Assembly: GCF_965638725.1 (NCBI RefSeq)
Contig: NC_134970.1
Coordinates: forward strand, 5,151,001 to 5,215,000
Source of the DNA: Aptenodytes patagonicus
Lineage: Eukaryota > Chordata > Aves > Sphenisciformes > Spheniscidae
Reading direction: 5' to 3'
DNA length: 64,000 nt
The notes beneath the pieces are model-generated. The model saw nothing but the letters and a program-made list of their open reading frames with translations. It searched no databases and was not told the DNA's origin. Below, one piece after another: positions 46,601 through 57,400 of this stretch; position 1 is the stretch's first letter; every line of letters begins with the position of its first letter. Made by a program: the position numbers and the translations under genes.

Positions 46601-49600
46601 CCGAGAGGGTCCGGGCTCCGTACGGGAGTGCTGCAGCCTGGGCTGAAGGAAACCTGCCAGTCTCTGCCCCACAGACACTTCCCTGTCCTGGGACCCACGG
46701 AAAGGCCCCGGGATGAGACGCACGGACTAAGTGAGACCGCAGGCAGACCCCCCGTTCCCCGGGGCAGGTCCAGCCCTCGGGCGTTAAACGCTGCCGTAAC
46801 ACAACCCAAGGATGCTCTCCCCACTGCAGGGACGGGACACCAAGCTCTGCCTCGTCATCCCCCCTCCTGCCACCAAAGCTACGCTGGGACTCAAGCGCGG
46901 TAGAGCGGAGGATGCTCACGTGCTTGCCAGCACCCCGGGACGCATCCTGCATCCATCACTGGCATGCAGTGACCAGGAGGTTCAGGCTGGAATGTGCTCA
47001 CCCGGCTCGGAACGAGGACAAAAAGGCAAATCCAGCTCCTCTGGGGCTGACCTCTGCTTTTGCACTACCCAAAACCAAGCTGGCTATTTTCTTAGTCATA
47101 GAAAAGTGGAAAACGCGGCCTAAAATACAGGTAACGCAGCAACCCCACAGCACCATGCCATCTCCCTGCATGTTCCCAGCGAGTACGGATCCATCATCCC
47201 TGACCCCAAAAGCAGCACTACAGCTCTCCCAGGTCCCCTGTCCCCAGCGGGATGCGACAGTGACGGGAAGAACCCACTTTAAAACAGGACGCACAGGAGG
47301 ATGCTGCGATCCTTCCCTTCGAGGATAGTTTCGCTCTATTTTAATTGCGCATAAAACACACTGGGCAAAGGGGGGGAAAATCTCCGCTCAGGTTTCCAGG
47401 AGCAGGTCAGCTGGCTGCAGTCGCTCTTGGATTACAGGGAAAAAAAAGCCGCCGAAGGAACATCACTCTGGTTGCAGCCCTGACTTATTGTTCTCTCGGT
47501 GCCTGCAGCGATTTTGTTTTTGAAGAGCTGAGAACAGAGTGTACCGAGTGCGGCTGGCACACGAACTTGATGTGCTGACAGCAATTTGTACTCAGATTAA
47601 ATACGGAGAAGGAGGAGGAGGGGGGGGGAAAGGTTGTAACAAAAGCTGGAGTGCCAGATTTCGACTGCAGCCCGGGTTTTAGGGACCGGAACTGCGAATT
47701 AGGCTCTGTAAAACTTAAAACCTATAAAAACGCTTTCAAAACTCCAGCCTGGAGATGCTCACTCCTGGAAGCATGGTTTCTTCCAGCCTAATTCCAGTGG
47801 CGATGCACCTCCCGAGTACATGCCTGAGATAAACCATCGCTGCTCCCCTGGGTCACAGCCTTGCCCCGGGGTGGGCTGCCATGCCGTCCCCAGGGCTGCC
47901 ATGCCGTCCCCAGGGCCCCCATGCGGTCCCCAGGGCCCCCATGCCGTCCCCAGGGCTGCTCCACGCCCAGCAGTGCCCATCATAAATAGCACTGCATTTG
48001 TTTAAAAAAAAAAAAAAAAAAAGCCTATTTGCACCCAAAATGCTCACTGCAAGGCTGCCTGGTGCTGCTTCTCCTCATCCTCTCTCACAGGGATATATTT
48101 AAGGGTCTCCGGCCCCTGGATGTATAGGGATGTATAGGTCTAAATGAATTAAATGCCGCGGGAGCGGGTGGCTGCGGATGGAGCGGCTGGCGTGGCAGGC
48201 GGGCTGCCGGCGGGATCAGCGCCGCGTTCCCCATCTCTGCCCGGCACAAGCAACATCGGTTACGCAAGATCGCCTCGGAGGGCATTAATCTCCATTATTC
48301 TGACCACTCGTGTGCTCACGCTCGCAGGGTTTGCTCCGATGGACGCTTTCGTTTGAAACAGGTAAAGCAGCAGCAGGCTTTGGGGCATCAGGCATACGAG
48401 GAGCCTCGTTGTTTGGCTCCTTATGTCCTTTCAGAGAGATGATTCCTGGCTCGTGCCCCCCCCCCGCTCCCTGCCTCAGTGCTCTCCTGAGCCATTAAAG
48501 CATCAGGAGATTAAGTTCAGGAAAACCGCGAGCTGCAAAGGGAACAACCATAGAGGGGCCACGGCTCTCCCCGTCCTCCACATTGGGCACGGCGCTGCCT
48601 GCAACGTGCTCAGACCTCATCAAAATAAAGAGGAACGCTGGATCTGTGATGATTTCAATTATATTTAGTCTTTTAGTTTAATCTTTCGGGTAGTGGAGCC
48701 GGCTTGAAGCTCAGCTCGCAGCTGGTCCCCCGCTATGATGCTCACCGCAGGAGATGCAGACAGTCGAGCCCGAGTCAAAAACTCATTTTTTCCTTAAAAA
48801 AAAGCCTCGTCAGAAAAACCAGTTGTTCAAGGCCGCGAGCTTTATGAGCTGTCACAGCTCAGATCCAATTTCTCCTTTGCTAAAGGGAGTTAATCTTTGT
48901 GTACGGGAGCTCTGAAAGGGAGAAAAGAAAGTAAATGCCTCCCGTACGGAGCAAGCTCCGTGTCTGTGGCCGGGTTGATCTTGGGAAGGGAAAAAAAAAA
49001 ATGAACCTGGCTTCCCCCATCCAGCCCCATGAAACGTCAGCTCCAGAAACGTGACCAAAACGGGGAGAGCCCGAGCTCCTCATCCTCCCATGTCAGCTGA
49101 GACAACCCCAGCCTCAGCAAACCCTCTGTATTAATTTCCTTCCCCCCGGCCATCAGCAGCAGCCCTCTGGCTGCAGGGAAGGAAGAGAAAAAGCTCCATT
49201 CTGCAACCGATGCGATAAAACCCACCAAAATGACGATCAACGTTGGAATAAGGAGGCCAAAGAAACTGCCGAGCGCCTGCGTCGGTGCCTGAAACGCTTA
49301 GCAAGAGAGACCATCGAGGGAGGACGTCCCCGCTACCGCTGCTTTCGAGGCAAGGCAGAGCCGGGGGTTTCGGCAGCTGGCACATCCCGGAGTGGCTTGG
49401 ACAGCACGACGGATGCAAAAGGGTCGGAGGAGACGGCAGAGCCCCAAAACCCCACAGGGGTTTGCTCCCTCCATCCTCCCCCCGGCAGCCGACTGAGCAG
49501 CGCCGGGGCTCGCAGGGACACGTTTGCCGACGTGACTAAGAAAACAGAGCGCAGGTTATATTCGAGCGGTCGCTCCATCATCGTCCGGCTGCTCCCGCGG

Positions 49601-52439
49601 CTTGAGGTTTTCCAGTCAACCCTCCCGGCCAGCAGCTCTGGCAGAGCCACCGCCGGGGCCGTGCCAAGGAGAGCTCAGAGCAGCATCCACGGGCGGGCAG
49701 TGAACCGCTGCTCTCCCGGCCCCTCTCCATCCCGTCCGGCTTCCGGATGGATGTAACTGCATCCCACCGTGATGCACGGCCACCTATGGCCTATACAGTG
49801 CCAGCAGCTCCTTGCTAGGGAGAAGAAAGCGGGGTTGCTCCAGGGCAGGCTCACCCCTCCAGCCCCCCGCACGAAGGGACTGGCACTCACTTTCCACCGT
49901 AGCACCTTCGTTAGGGTTGGAGTAACCTTCTCCCTTCCTCTTGATCCTCCGGATTATCCCTCCATCCTCAAACAAGTCCTCGCCTTTGAAGTCAAGCAGC
50001 TCAACCTAAAAAAGAAAAATAATAAAAATAATAAAGAAAAGGTGGGCAGAGCTCGGGGAGGGGGGGGGAGGAGAGGAAAAAAACAACAGAAAAGCCACAA
50101 AGCAGCAGTTCATCCTCCGGCTGGAGAGCCAAGCCAGCTAATTCTCCATTCAGCTGACGAGCAGAAGTTGCCCATAAAAGCCAGCTCCAAGCCACAGCAT
50201 AATACACCCGATTTATTAGAAATTGGGACACATCCAGTACCTGAAGCGTAACACAAAGTAACAGTAAAAATAAGTTTATTAAGCCTGTAAGGGTACAACA
50301 CAGCCAGTGCTGGAAGATGCTGTGAAAGCTGCCCGGGACCAGCATGGGCAAGAATTTCCCCTTCATTCCCCGACGGGACCAGCCCCGACCCACGGCTTAG
50401 TCCCCACTCGACCTGGAAGGACTAAGCCTTAATTTAGGACAGACCCATTCCTCCCGCCCCACCGCCTTGTCCTGACGAGCCCTGCCCAGCAAGCACACCG
50501 TGCCAAACCCTCGGCTTTCCTACCACCCTGCAGCACTGATGGGTTTTTAGCACCCGGAGGCATTTCCCAGCCACCTTCTCCTTCCCATGTGCATTTTTAA
50601 ACCGGGAATCTGCCTGCTCCCCCCTCCCTGGCACCGGGGCTCTCCCCAGCCGGAATTTCAGTCCCAGCCTCCCAGCTCAGACACACATTTCTGAGAAAAC
50701 CCTGGCAGCGGTTCCTGGAGCAGAGGGACACGTTTCAGGAATCCAAGCTGGGGTTTTTGTTGTGTTTTGGTTTGTTGTTTTTTTTTTTATTTCTGAGCTG
50801 GCTGGCAAGGCAGAAAGGGAGCGAGCGAGCTCATCCACGCGCCGGCTCGCCGGCATTACTTGCCTCAAAAAAGAGGGTGGCGTTGGAGGGGATTTTGGGG
50901 GCACTGCCAGCAGAGCCGTATGCGTACTCGGGTTTGCAGAGCAAGTAGCAGATCTCTCCCTTCTTCATGGTAGCCACCCCGATGTCCCACGCCTTGATTA
51001 CCTGACCTAGGAGAGAGGCAGACGTCAGGCAGGAGGGAGCAACCGGCAGCCCAGAAAAGAAACAGCCTGGGTGCTGCGAGGATGGCACCCCAAAAAAACC
51101 CCACCCTCAGAAGTCACTTAAGACAGGGCTGACACCATCCATCTGTCCTGCAACAGGGTCCCACCCCCCCGGGATCATCCCCCCCTCAAGCATCCCCATG
51201 GACAGACCCCCCCCAGACCGGCTCACCCTTGCCCAGGCTGAAGACAAAGGGCTCGTTCCGATCGCGGCTGGAGTCGAATTTTTTACCGTTGGCCAGTTTG
51301 CCTTTGTAGTGGACGTAAACCTTGTCCCCGATCATGGGGGACTCGTCTTTGCTCCCGGGTCGTTTAATGATCTGAGAGAGAGAAACCACCCGTGAGAAGG
51401 GAGGCCACGGGACAGCTAAGGATGCATATGGAGAGAGAGAGAGATACACATACACATGCATTTTTATATATACACACACACGCATGCATATATATAAAAA
51501 AAATACACACATGCATGCATATATATTAAAAAAAATATATACACGCATGCATAAACACCCCAGTGCTGCTCTAAACCAAAGGAAGGCTCGAGGGGGAGTC
51601 ATTCAGTTTGTCCCTCCATCAGCCCCTAAAAATAAATCCCAAACCAGAGCCACGGTGACGGAGCGGGCCAGGGCTGGGAGCAGAGACCTGCCTGTACTTT
51701 GCGGAGGTGTCTGGATAAACACCGTGGTTCGAAACCTGAAGCGAATGCAATTACGCTCGCTTTCTGTCCGTACGCATTTTACTCGCAGGGGTGTGTCATT
51801 TCACTACTCGCTTCTTGTCAACACTTCTTTTTTTTTTTTTTGAACGCTACAGCCTGGAACAAGCAGTTCTCGAGCTGAGGATGGAGCAGGGGAGGATGCT
51901 ATTCTTAGAGGAAAGGTCCTATTCAGCTGGAGAAGAGCAAGCGCTGGGGAGCAGAACTATCCAGAAATGGCCCTGAATATGACAAAGGGGTTGTGGAGCA
52001 GACTGGATGACCTCAGTAATGTGCTCTTTCTAATGTCTGTGAGTCACACACAAAAATGCTTTGTGGATTTACAGCTAATAATCTGATTAGGAACACAATA
52101 GCAGCGAAATTCATTGAGCAGCCTGAATCCATCAGTCTCAAACACCACTCCATCCTTCTTTATTCCAAGTGATGCTCATCTCCTTTGCCTTTCAAATTAA
52201 AAAAAAAAAAAATCAGTCCTACAACCCTGGAAGTAGTACGTGACCCCAAGGGCTGGGGATGCAGCCCACCGACGTGACCGTGCACCCCAAAAATGCAGAA
52301 AGAAAGGCAGGACCCTCCTGGCAGCCCCCCTCACCTTCAGGACCCCCCGGTCTCGAGCTGGCGTGATGTCCTCCCCGCGCTCGGCGAGAGTCGCCGCCTG
52401 CACCTCCCCTTCGCTCTTGGTGGCCTCATCAGTGGTCAT
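40580..52439 (-). CDS. FKBP5: FKBP5 (FKBP51), Hsp90 co-chaperone and peptidyl-prolyl isomerase
   Basis: FKBP51 joins Hsp90-steroid receptor complexes, lowers glucocorticoid receptor hormone affinity and is itself glucocorticoid-induced. Coding exons 52439-52335, 51371-51227, 51006-50864, 50005-49891, 45588-45432, 44904-44814, 43894-43811, 43250-43065, 42121-41882 and 40687-40580 give 457 aa plus stop, the same length as human FKBP51. FK1 (about 32-138) keeps Tyr57, Asp68 and Trp90 of the FK506 pocket. FK2 spans about 147-253. Three TPRs follow from about 268 and keep the EEVD carboxylate-clamp residues Lys272, Asn322, Lys352 and Arg356. The protein ends EGHV. Residue 119 is Ala (human Leu). 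Numbering is collinear with human. FKBP51-type N- and C-termini and the neighbours favour FKBP5 over FKBP4. One intron uses a GC donor. Confidence 0.96.
40688..41881 (-). other. FKBP5 intron 10
   Basis: 1.2 kb; GC-rich right of exon 11, more AT-rich from 41340. Nothing recognised. Confidence 0.7.
41882..42121 (-). CDS. FKBP5: FKBP5 exon 10 (TPR3 and extension)
   Basis: The exon is 240 nt, phase 0-0: [20 protein letters not shown], then [18 protein letters not shown], to [17 protein letters not shown]. It carries Lys352 and Arg356 and ends at Lys422. Confidence 0.97.
42122..43064 (-). other. FKBP5 intron 9
   Basis: 943 bp, AT-rich between 42180 and 42640; nothing recognised. Confidence 0.7.
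43065..43250 (-). CDS. FKBP5: FKBP5 exon 9 (TPR1-TPR2)
   Basis: The exon is 186 nt, phase 0-0: [20 protein letters not shown], then [20 protein letters not shown], to VECCDK. It carries Asn322. Donor GTAGAG. Confidence 0.97.
43811..43894 (-). CDS. FKBP5: FKBP5 exon 8 (TPR1)
   Basis: The exon is 84 nt, phase 0-0: [20 protein letters not shown] then EKGTMYFK. It carries Lys272 of the carboxylate clamp. Donor GTTTGT is non-optimal. Confidence 0.96.
44461..44594. repeat. Polypurine G/A tract in FKBP5 intron 7
   Basis: About 130 nt of almost pure purine on the plus strand, with G-runs of up to 14 separated by A-runs of 7-11 and arranged as a rough duplicate. It can form G-quadruplexes, or C-runs on the transcript strand. 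Confidence 0.9.
44814..44904 (-). CDS. FKBP5: FKBP5 exon 7 (end of FK2)
   Basis: The 91-nt exon completes Arg, then encodes [20 protein letters not shown] and [10 protein letters not shown] in phase 0. Donor GTGAGG. Confidence 0.96.
45432..45588 (-). CDS. FKBP5: FKBP5 exon 6 (FK2 domain)
   Basis: The 157-nt exon completes Ile, then encodes [20 protein letters not shown] through [20 protein letters not shown] to LYLGP plus two bases. Donor GTAAGG. Confidence 0.96.
47531..47545 (-). promoter_or_regulatory. Perfect-consensus glucocorticoid response element in FKBP5 intron 5
   Basis: In gene sense this reads GGTACACTCTGTTCT, an exact match to GGTACAnnnTGTTCT. It lies in intron 5, the intron that carries the main steroid-inducible enhancer in mammals. 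A weaker site, ACAGCA-ATT-TGTACT, follows at 47578-47592 on the plus strand. Confidence 0.75.
47876..47962. repeat. 20-bp tandem repeat, 4 units, in FKBP5 intron 5
   Basis: Units of the form CCATGCCGTCCCCAGGGCCC, about 330 bp from the glucocorticoid response element. Confidence 0.9.
49891..50005 (-). CDS. FKBP5: FKBP5 exon 5
   Basis: The 115-nt exon encodes [20 protein letters not shown] then [18 protein letters not shown] plus one base. It spans the FK1-FK2 linker, including the FED loop (FEDGGIIRR). Donor GTGAGT. Confidence 0.97.
50006..50863 (-). other. FKBP5 intron 4, GC-AG type
   Basis: 858 bp from donor GCAAGT to acceptor TTTTTTAG; A-rich next to the acceptor. Nothing else recognised. 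Confidence 0.85.
50864..51006 (-). CDS. FKBP5: FKBP5 exon 4 (FK1 domain), GC splice donor
   Basis: The 143-nt exon encodes [20 protein letters not shown] then [20 protein letters not shown] and NATLFFE. It carries Trp90, Tyr113, Ala116 and Ala119. The exon ends GAG followed by GCAAGTAATG, a GC-AG intron. No GT nearby preserves the frame and the conserved FFE end. Confidence 0.95.
51227..51371 (-). CDS. FKBP5: FKBP5 exon 3 (FK1 domain)
   Basis: The 145-nt exon encodes [20 protein letters not shown] then [20 protein letters not shown] and PFVFSLGK plus one base. It carries Tyr57 and Asp68. Donor GTGAGC. Confidence 0.97.
51421..51556. repeat. Compound GA/CA/TA microsatellite in FKBP5 intron 2
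   Basis: GAGAGAGAGA passes into ACATACACATGCAT and TATATATA blocks, adjoining the exon 3 acceptor region. Confidence 0.9.
51856..51870. promoter_or_regulatory. Near-consensus glucocorticoid response element in FKBP5 intron 2
   Basis: GGAACA-AGC-AGTTCT on the plus strand. It differs from an (A/G)GAACAnnnTGTTCT site at one base, in the second half-site. It lies between FKBP5 exons 2 and 3. Confidence 0.4.
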
Positions 52440-52463
52440 GGTCTCCTTGCATAAGCCCCGGAC
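52335..52463 (-). CDS. FKBP5: FKBP5 exon 2 (ATG)
   Basis: Acceptor CTCCCCAG, 24 nt of 5' UTR, then ATG at 52439 in the context GACCATGA (A at -3). It encodes [20 protein letters not shown] and [15 protein letters not shown]. Donor GTGAGG. A short upstream ATG reading frame overlaps the start. Confidence 0.95.
52429..52452 (-). promoter_or_regulatory. Short uORF overlapping the FKBP5 start codon
   Basis: ATG CAA GGA GAC CAT GAC CAC TGA begins 13 nt before the FKBP5 ATG in another frame and stops just inside the CDS. Its context is poor (C at -3, C at +4), so leaky scanning is expected. Confidence 0.55.
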
Positions 52464-54209
52464 CTGGGGAGACACGGCACGCACCCCGTCAGCCCGGCAG
52501 GACCACGGGAGGTGGTGTTAAGAGGAAAGGGTTAAAGAAAATAAGCAGCTCGCTCTGCTGCGGGGCCGGGGCAGGAAGCTTCGAGCACATCTCAAGCGTG
52601 CAGAGCGGAAAATCCCTTCCCAGGGGCCACCCAGGCTCCGCTGAACCACAGGGCGCAGGAAACCCCGATGTGCGACGCTGGCCGTCCTCACTGCCCGGGG
52701 ACAGCCCCGCGGCTTCGTCTGCCGCGGCGATGGGGACGCTCGCCGAGCTCCATCTTCGTCTTCAGCCTCCCTAGGTCAACACTGCAGCCCCGGCATTGCC
52801 CCGGGAGGCTCCCCCAACAAGAGTTTTACCCAAAAAAGCACCAGCAGACAACGTACGTGCCAGCCGACCGACTCCTGACACCGGGCAAAACGTGGAAACT
52901 CATCTCGGGGTGCTGCACCCAAACCACTGAGATCCTCTGCGGCGATGCTCTACTGAGCATCCATTTTGACGCAGGACTAGCATTGAAGCACCTGCATCGG
53001 CAGACATCGAGGGCAGCGGTGAAGCCAGGAGAGGCGAAAGTGCTCGCGGGCGAGAAGCAAAGGGCTGATGGCCACCAAGCTTCACCCGTCCCTTCTGGCT
53101 CACGTAGAGGTGGACACCCCTTGGGCACGGGTGCTAGAAATACGTGCACCAGGCTAGCATTTGCCTTTTGAGTTATTTTATACAGTTCAAGATTCTTTTC
53201 CTCAAGGAATTACCTCTTTGTCAGAGACTGTATTATTCGGAAAGCAGCACCTCAACCCCAGGCAAACCTCACTCCCTCTTGCCCACCGAGAACACCCCAA
53301 AAAGAGAGAGCAGGCTCCAAGTCTCAGGCAAGCAAAGCAAGCTAAGCATCACCCTGCATGGAAAAACCTGAACGCACAGCAAGCATCTTCTCCAAAAACT
53401 AAAGCAAACCCAACACCAAAAGAATCCCAACTATTTGGGTGGATAAAGCCAAAATTCACAGCAAGACTCTAAGAAATTGGGGTTTTTTGGGCAAACTGCT
53501 GGAGCACCATGCTCCCAACATCACCGCGTGAGCAGCCGAGGTGCCAGAAAAGCTACGTTTTTCGTCAAACGCAGATTTTTTCCAATGGTGCCTGGTGAAA
53601 AGAGAATTGCCTACGGTTTAAAAAACATATTTCCTGATGATTTCCTTCAGACCGTAAGGCTATTTTGGTAGCCGCACTGCTGCGTGACACGTAATCAAGG
53701 AAACATGTGACGGAGAATTAGAAAGCGATGGATTTTTTAAGACATAAACCAGATCTATTAAAGTCACTCTAATTGCGAAACTTTCCCACAGTCTTTGGTG
53801 TGGAAGCTGATGTTAACCAGCAGGAGAAATCATTCATTCGGGGGATTCAGAAAGAGCAAAGAAAGGATGTTTTGAGCTCCAAGGGCAGATAAGTCGTGCT
53901 GCAAGAAGAATTGTGCTCCTCACACCCGGGTGGAAAGGGAAGAGCTGGAGCCCGGCCCCCCCAGCACAGGAAGCCACCGAGACACAAAGAGCCCTGCAAT
54001 GGAAGAAGCAAATAGAAAAATAAGGGAACTACTTGTTGCGATGCTCAATTATCACAGCCTTCGGGGTAATGAGATTTTGCATCTGCTCCCTTTCCCCTGC
54101 TCTGCTGAGGTTTCAGATAGGAACACCTCAAAAAAGCACTAAAAAAAGCAACTTTGCTGGTGAGACTTGTCATCTCACGGGTATTTACACATTGGAAAAC
54201 ATGCCATTG

Positions 54210-54424
54210 GTTACTTCGGAAGACATTTTTTATGCTGAGGGTGGTGAAGCACTGGCCCAGGTTGCCCAGAGAGGTGGTGGATGCCCCATCCCTGGAAACA
54301 TTCAAGGTCGGGTTGGACGGGGCTCTGAGCAACCTGATCTAGTTGAAGATGTCCCTGCCCAGGGCAGGGGGGTTGGACTAGATGACCTTCAGAGGTCCCT
54401 TCCAACCCAAACTATTCTATGATT
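54210..54424 (+). mobile_element. CR1 LINE 3' end fragment (in FKBP5 intron 1, antisense to the gene)
   Basis: The stretch reads as the classic avian CR1 3' end: a GAGGGTGGTGAAGCACTGG start, GGTTGCCCAGAGAGGTGGTG, CAACCTGATCTAGTTGAAGA, GGTTGGACTAGATGACCTTC, and the terminal ATTCTATGATTC. It is 5'-truncated and non-coding, about 215 bp long. The terminal repeat occurs about once, as usual for CR1. Confidence 0.9.
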
Positions 54425-57400
54425 CGGGTGCTCAGATGGCCTCCAAGCCACCATGGTCCACGCTGCCCTGCCACCACAGTTGCCATCCTCTTGGAGATGA
54501 GCGAGGAGGTAGTGGTGCCCACCGCGGCATGGGCACGCCGCCGGCACCGCGCACTGGCTCAGGGCTTCCCGGCACAGATCCTGTGCAGCACCAGGGACGC
54601 AGCATCCATAACCCATTTATTAAGGACCAGGAGGAGCCCAAAAAAAGGGGAGCAGCTTGCAAAAGAAGTGCCACCTCCTGGGGCAGAACCTCCTGAGGTC
54701 TATCAAGCAGCAACCACTGGGATGCAGAATACGGATGGGGAGGTGCTGGCTCTGGCTCGCCGGTTGCTAAATCCCACCAAGAGACATCTAAAAATACATC
54801 ATACGCATCCTTCTCATTATTTTTCTACGTAAGCAATTAGTGGAGTCATCCAGGGAAGCTGGCCAAGGCGAGCGGGAGGGGAGATGCTCTGCGTCAGAAG
54901 CAGTGGGAGGGATGGAGCCCACAAGATCAGCTATTAAGATGTGGTCCACGTTATGAAAGAGCTCGAGACTTCTCCGTCCAGCGAAAACGGCTCCAACTAG
55001 GTTAGAGAAAAGACCGCGCCGCTCCCGCTTATCTCCGGTCTGGAGCAACAGAAGGAGGCTGGCTGAGGTCCAAAATCCCGATTAATTTGAAACAAACAGT
55101 TGTAGGGAAGAAAAAAAAAAAAAGTATCTGCTACTCCCCGAGATTTAAATACCAGGGAGCCGGGGACTGTCACCGAGAGCCATGCAAGCTTGCTGGAGGT
55201 GCCAGAGCCTGAATCTTCTCGTTGTGGGACCACATGTGCTCCAGATACAGGGAGGGGATTAATTAATTGCCCCATGCAAAAGCCTCTGGGTGTTTCTGAC
55301 ACCCCAAGCAGATCCCGCTCTCCCGTTGCTGTTACCCAAAAGCTTAACGTTGCCAGGCTGAACCATCCTCCCTCCTCCGAACACCCTCGCTGCTTCGTTT
55401 CCCTGGGATGTAAATACGGACGGGTGGGAGGAGGAGAGAGGGTGGGGAAGGGTTAAACCCCCCCCGAGCTGGGGGTCCTCCCTCCACCGAAAGGTGCAGC
55501 AATTTGCAACGCATAAGGGCATCGCTTGAAAGGCCACCGAGAGGGAAGGGATTTCCACGCACGGAGAATAAAAGCGATGGGAAGGTGATTCAAGAAATTC
55601 AGAGCATGCCCCAGCAAAGGTGCGCATCACAACGGGGCGGTGTTGCGCAGTTTGAGGTGGTTTTGCACAGCTTGATTCTTCGCATCCTGAAGCAAAGTCC
55701 CTTGCAGGAGCCTGTAAACCTCCAAAAAATGCCTCTGCTTGAGCTCAGAGCCCAACACCGGGGTCTGGTCCATGCCTCCAGCCACCGCCCGGGCGCTCGT
55801 GGCTGGGCACGGGGCTGGCCTTGCAGCCACAGGGACCCAGAGGTGCCACCTCCACCCTCCCCAGGCCCTGCAAAAGGGCAAGGTTATCCCTCAGAGCTAA
55901 AGGAAAGGGTTTGGGGTTTTCAGCTGTTTGCTTTTAATCAGTCCCCGCTCTACCGGATGATTTGAAAATTCAGCGTAGCTGTTTAATCTGTAATTTAAGA
56001 GCTTATAAATAAATAAACAAGCTTTAAAATCCAGAGGTTTGGACATCTGGACACAATCTCTCCTTCAAGTGCAACTATTTCAGTGTTAATTAAGATGAAA
56101 TACATTAAAGAGCTTCTAGCTGAGCAAACAAGGAGGCTCGCGAGTTCAGGAGACACCTACACACGCACGACGCGTGCTCCGCTTGGACCAACACATCCCG
56201 AGCCGCGGCGCCAGCGCACGCCTGTTCTCAGCCCCGCTAAATTAATACAAACTCCTCGAATTGCTCAAAAGCAACAACTGCTGCATCTTTCCTTCTCGCA
56301 AATCCACCGTCTCCCCAAATGCTGCCCTGCACGCCCGGTGCAAGCAGTTGCAAATATCATTTCCCTCCTCCAGACGGAGGGCGGCATCACCGTGATTGGT
56401 GCTCACGAGCAAAACGAAGCCGCGATGGACGCCCACGAGCAATTAAGCCACAATCGATGCCCACGTGCGACTAAGCCGCCCGCAGCGGGCACAGGCTGCC
56501 CAGGCAGAGCACCCACCTTGCACGCCCCGACACAGCCGGGCAGCGCTAACGGCTTTGACCCCGATTTTAGCATCCCCCATGCAATCAGACATTAATTCAG
56601 CTGCCGCTTCAGAAAAATGCGTTCTGTGCTTTTTTGGTCTATTTTTTTTTAAAGCAGGTACGACAAAAGGCTTTTTTTTTTTTCCCCCTCTCCTTTTAAG
56701 CTGTGCAGCGGCTGGTGTCCTCCCCACCTTCGTTATCCTCCGAGCCCTGTGTGTTTTTCAGGCTGTCTGCAAGCGACGCCAGACACACGCTCGTGGAAAA
56801 CCAGGCAGCCGTGACCGGCAACGGGAGCATCTGGAAGCCCTTTCCCCTTTGCACGTGCCTTTCAAACGACGATCTTTGCAATGAAAATGCTGCACGCCGT
56901 ACGACACCAGCACATGCTGCGCAGAAGTCCACGCCATAAAAACAAACCTTTTTTTTTTTTTTTTTTTACAATCCCCTCTCCGCACAGATGTTGCTATCTC
57001 CCAGCCCGGAGAAATAGGAGAAAATTCAGAGCAGAGAATAGGATGCAGATGTCCGACCCCAGGCTGAGGACAGACAGGTATCGCACATGCTAGGGTTTCA
57101 CCAAGCACATGATGCCGAGCCACGTTTCCTAGAAATCGGCATACCAGGCATTTGCCAGCTCCAAATGGAAACTTCACGTCGCAGATCCCTCCCGGAGGCT
57201 CACGGGAGGGGAAAGGGAGGGAGGGAAGAGAAAGGCTGGGGAAGGTTTTGAGGGGTCTCACCTTGCCACCATGCGATCGCTGGAGAAGGTTTGAAGGTCC
57301 ACGGGGTGGGGAGGGGTCCTGGGAGGTGCCCACCCAGAGACACGGTGGGGATTTCACACAAATACCTGGTAAGAAGAGGAAAAAAAAAATTAAAAATAAA

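Larger units (their letters stand above)
45589..49890 (-). other. FKBP5 intron 5 (4.3 kb)
   Basis: Contains the perfect glucocorticoid response element, a weaker neighbour site, a 20-bp tandem repeat, and A/T homopolymer runs near 46060 and 48005. No exon recognised. Confidence 0.75.
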
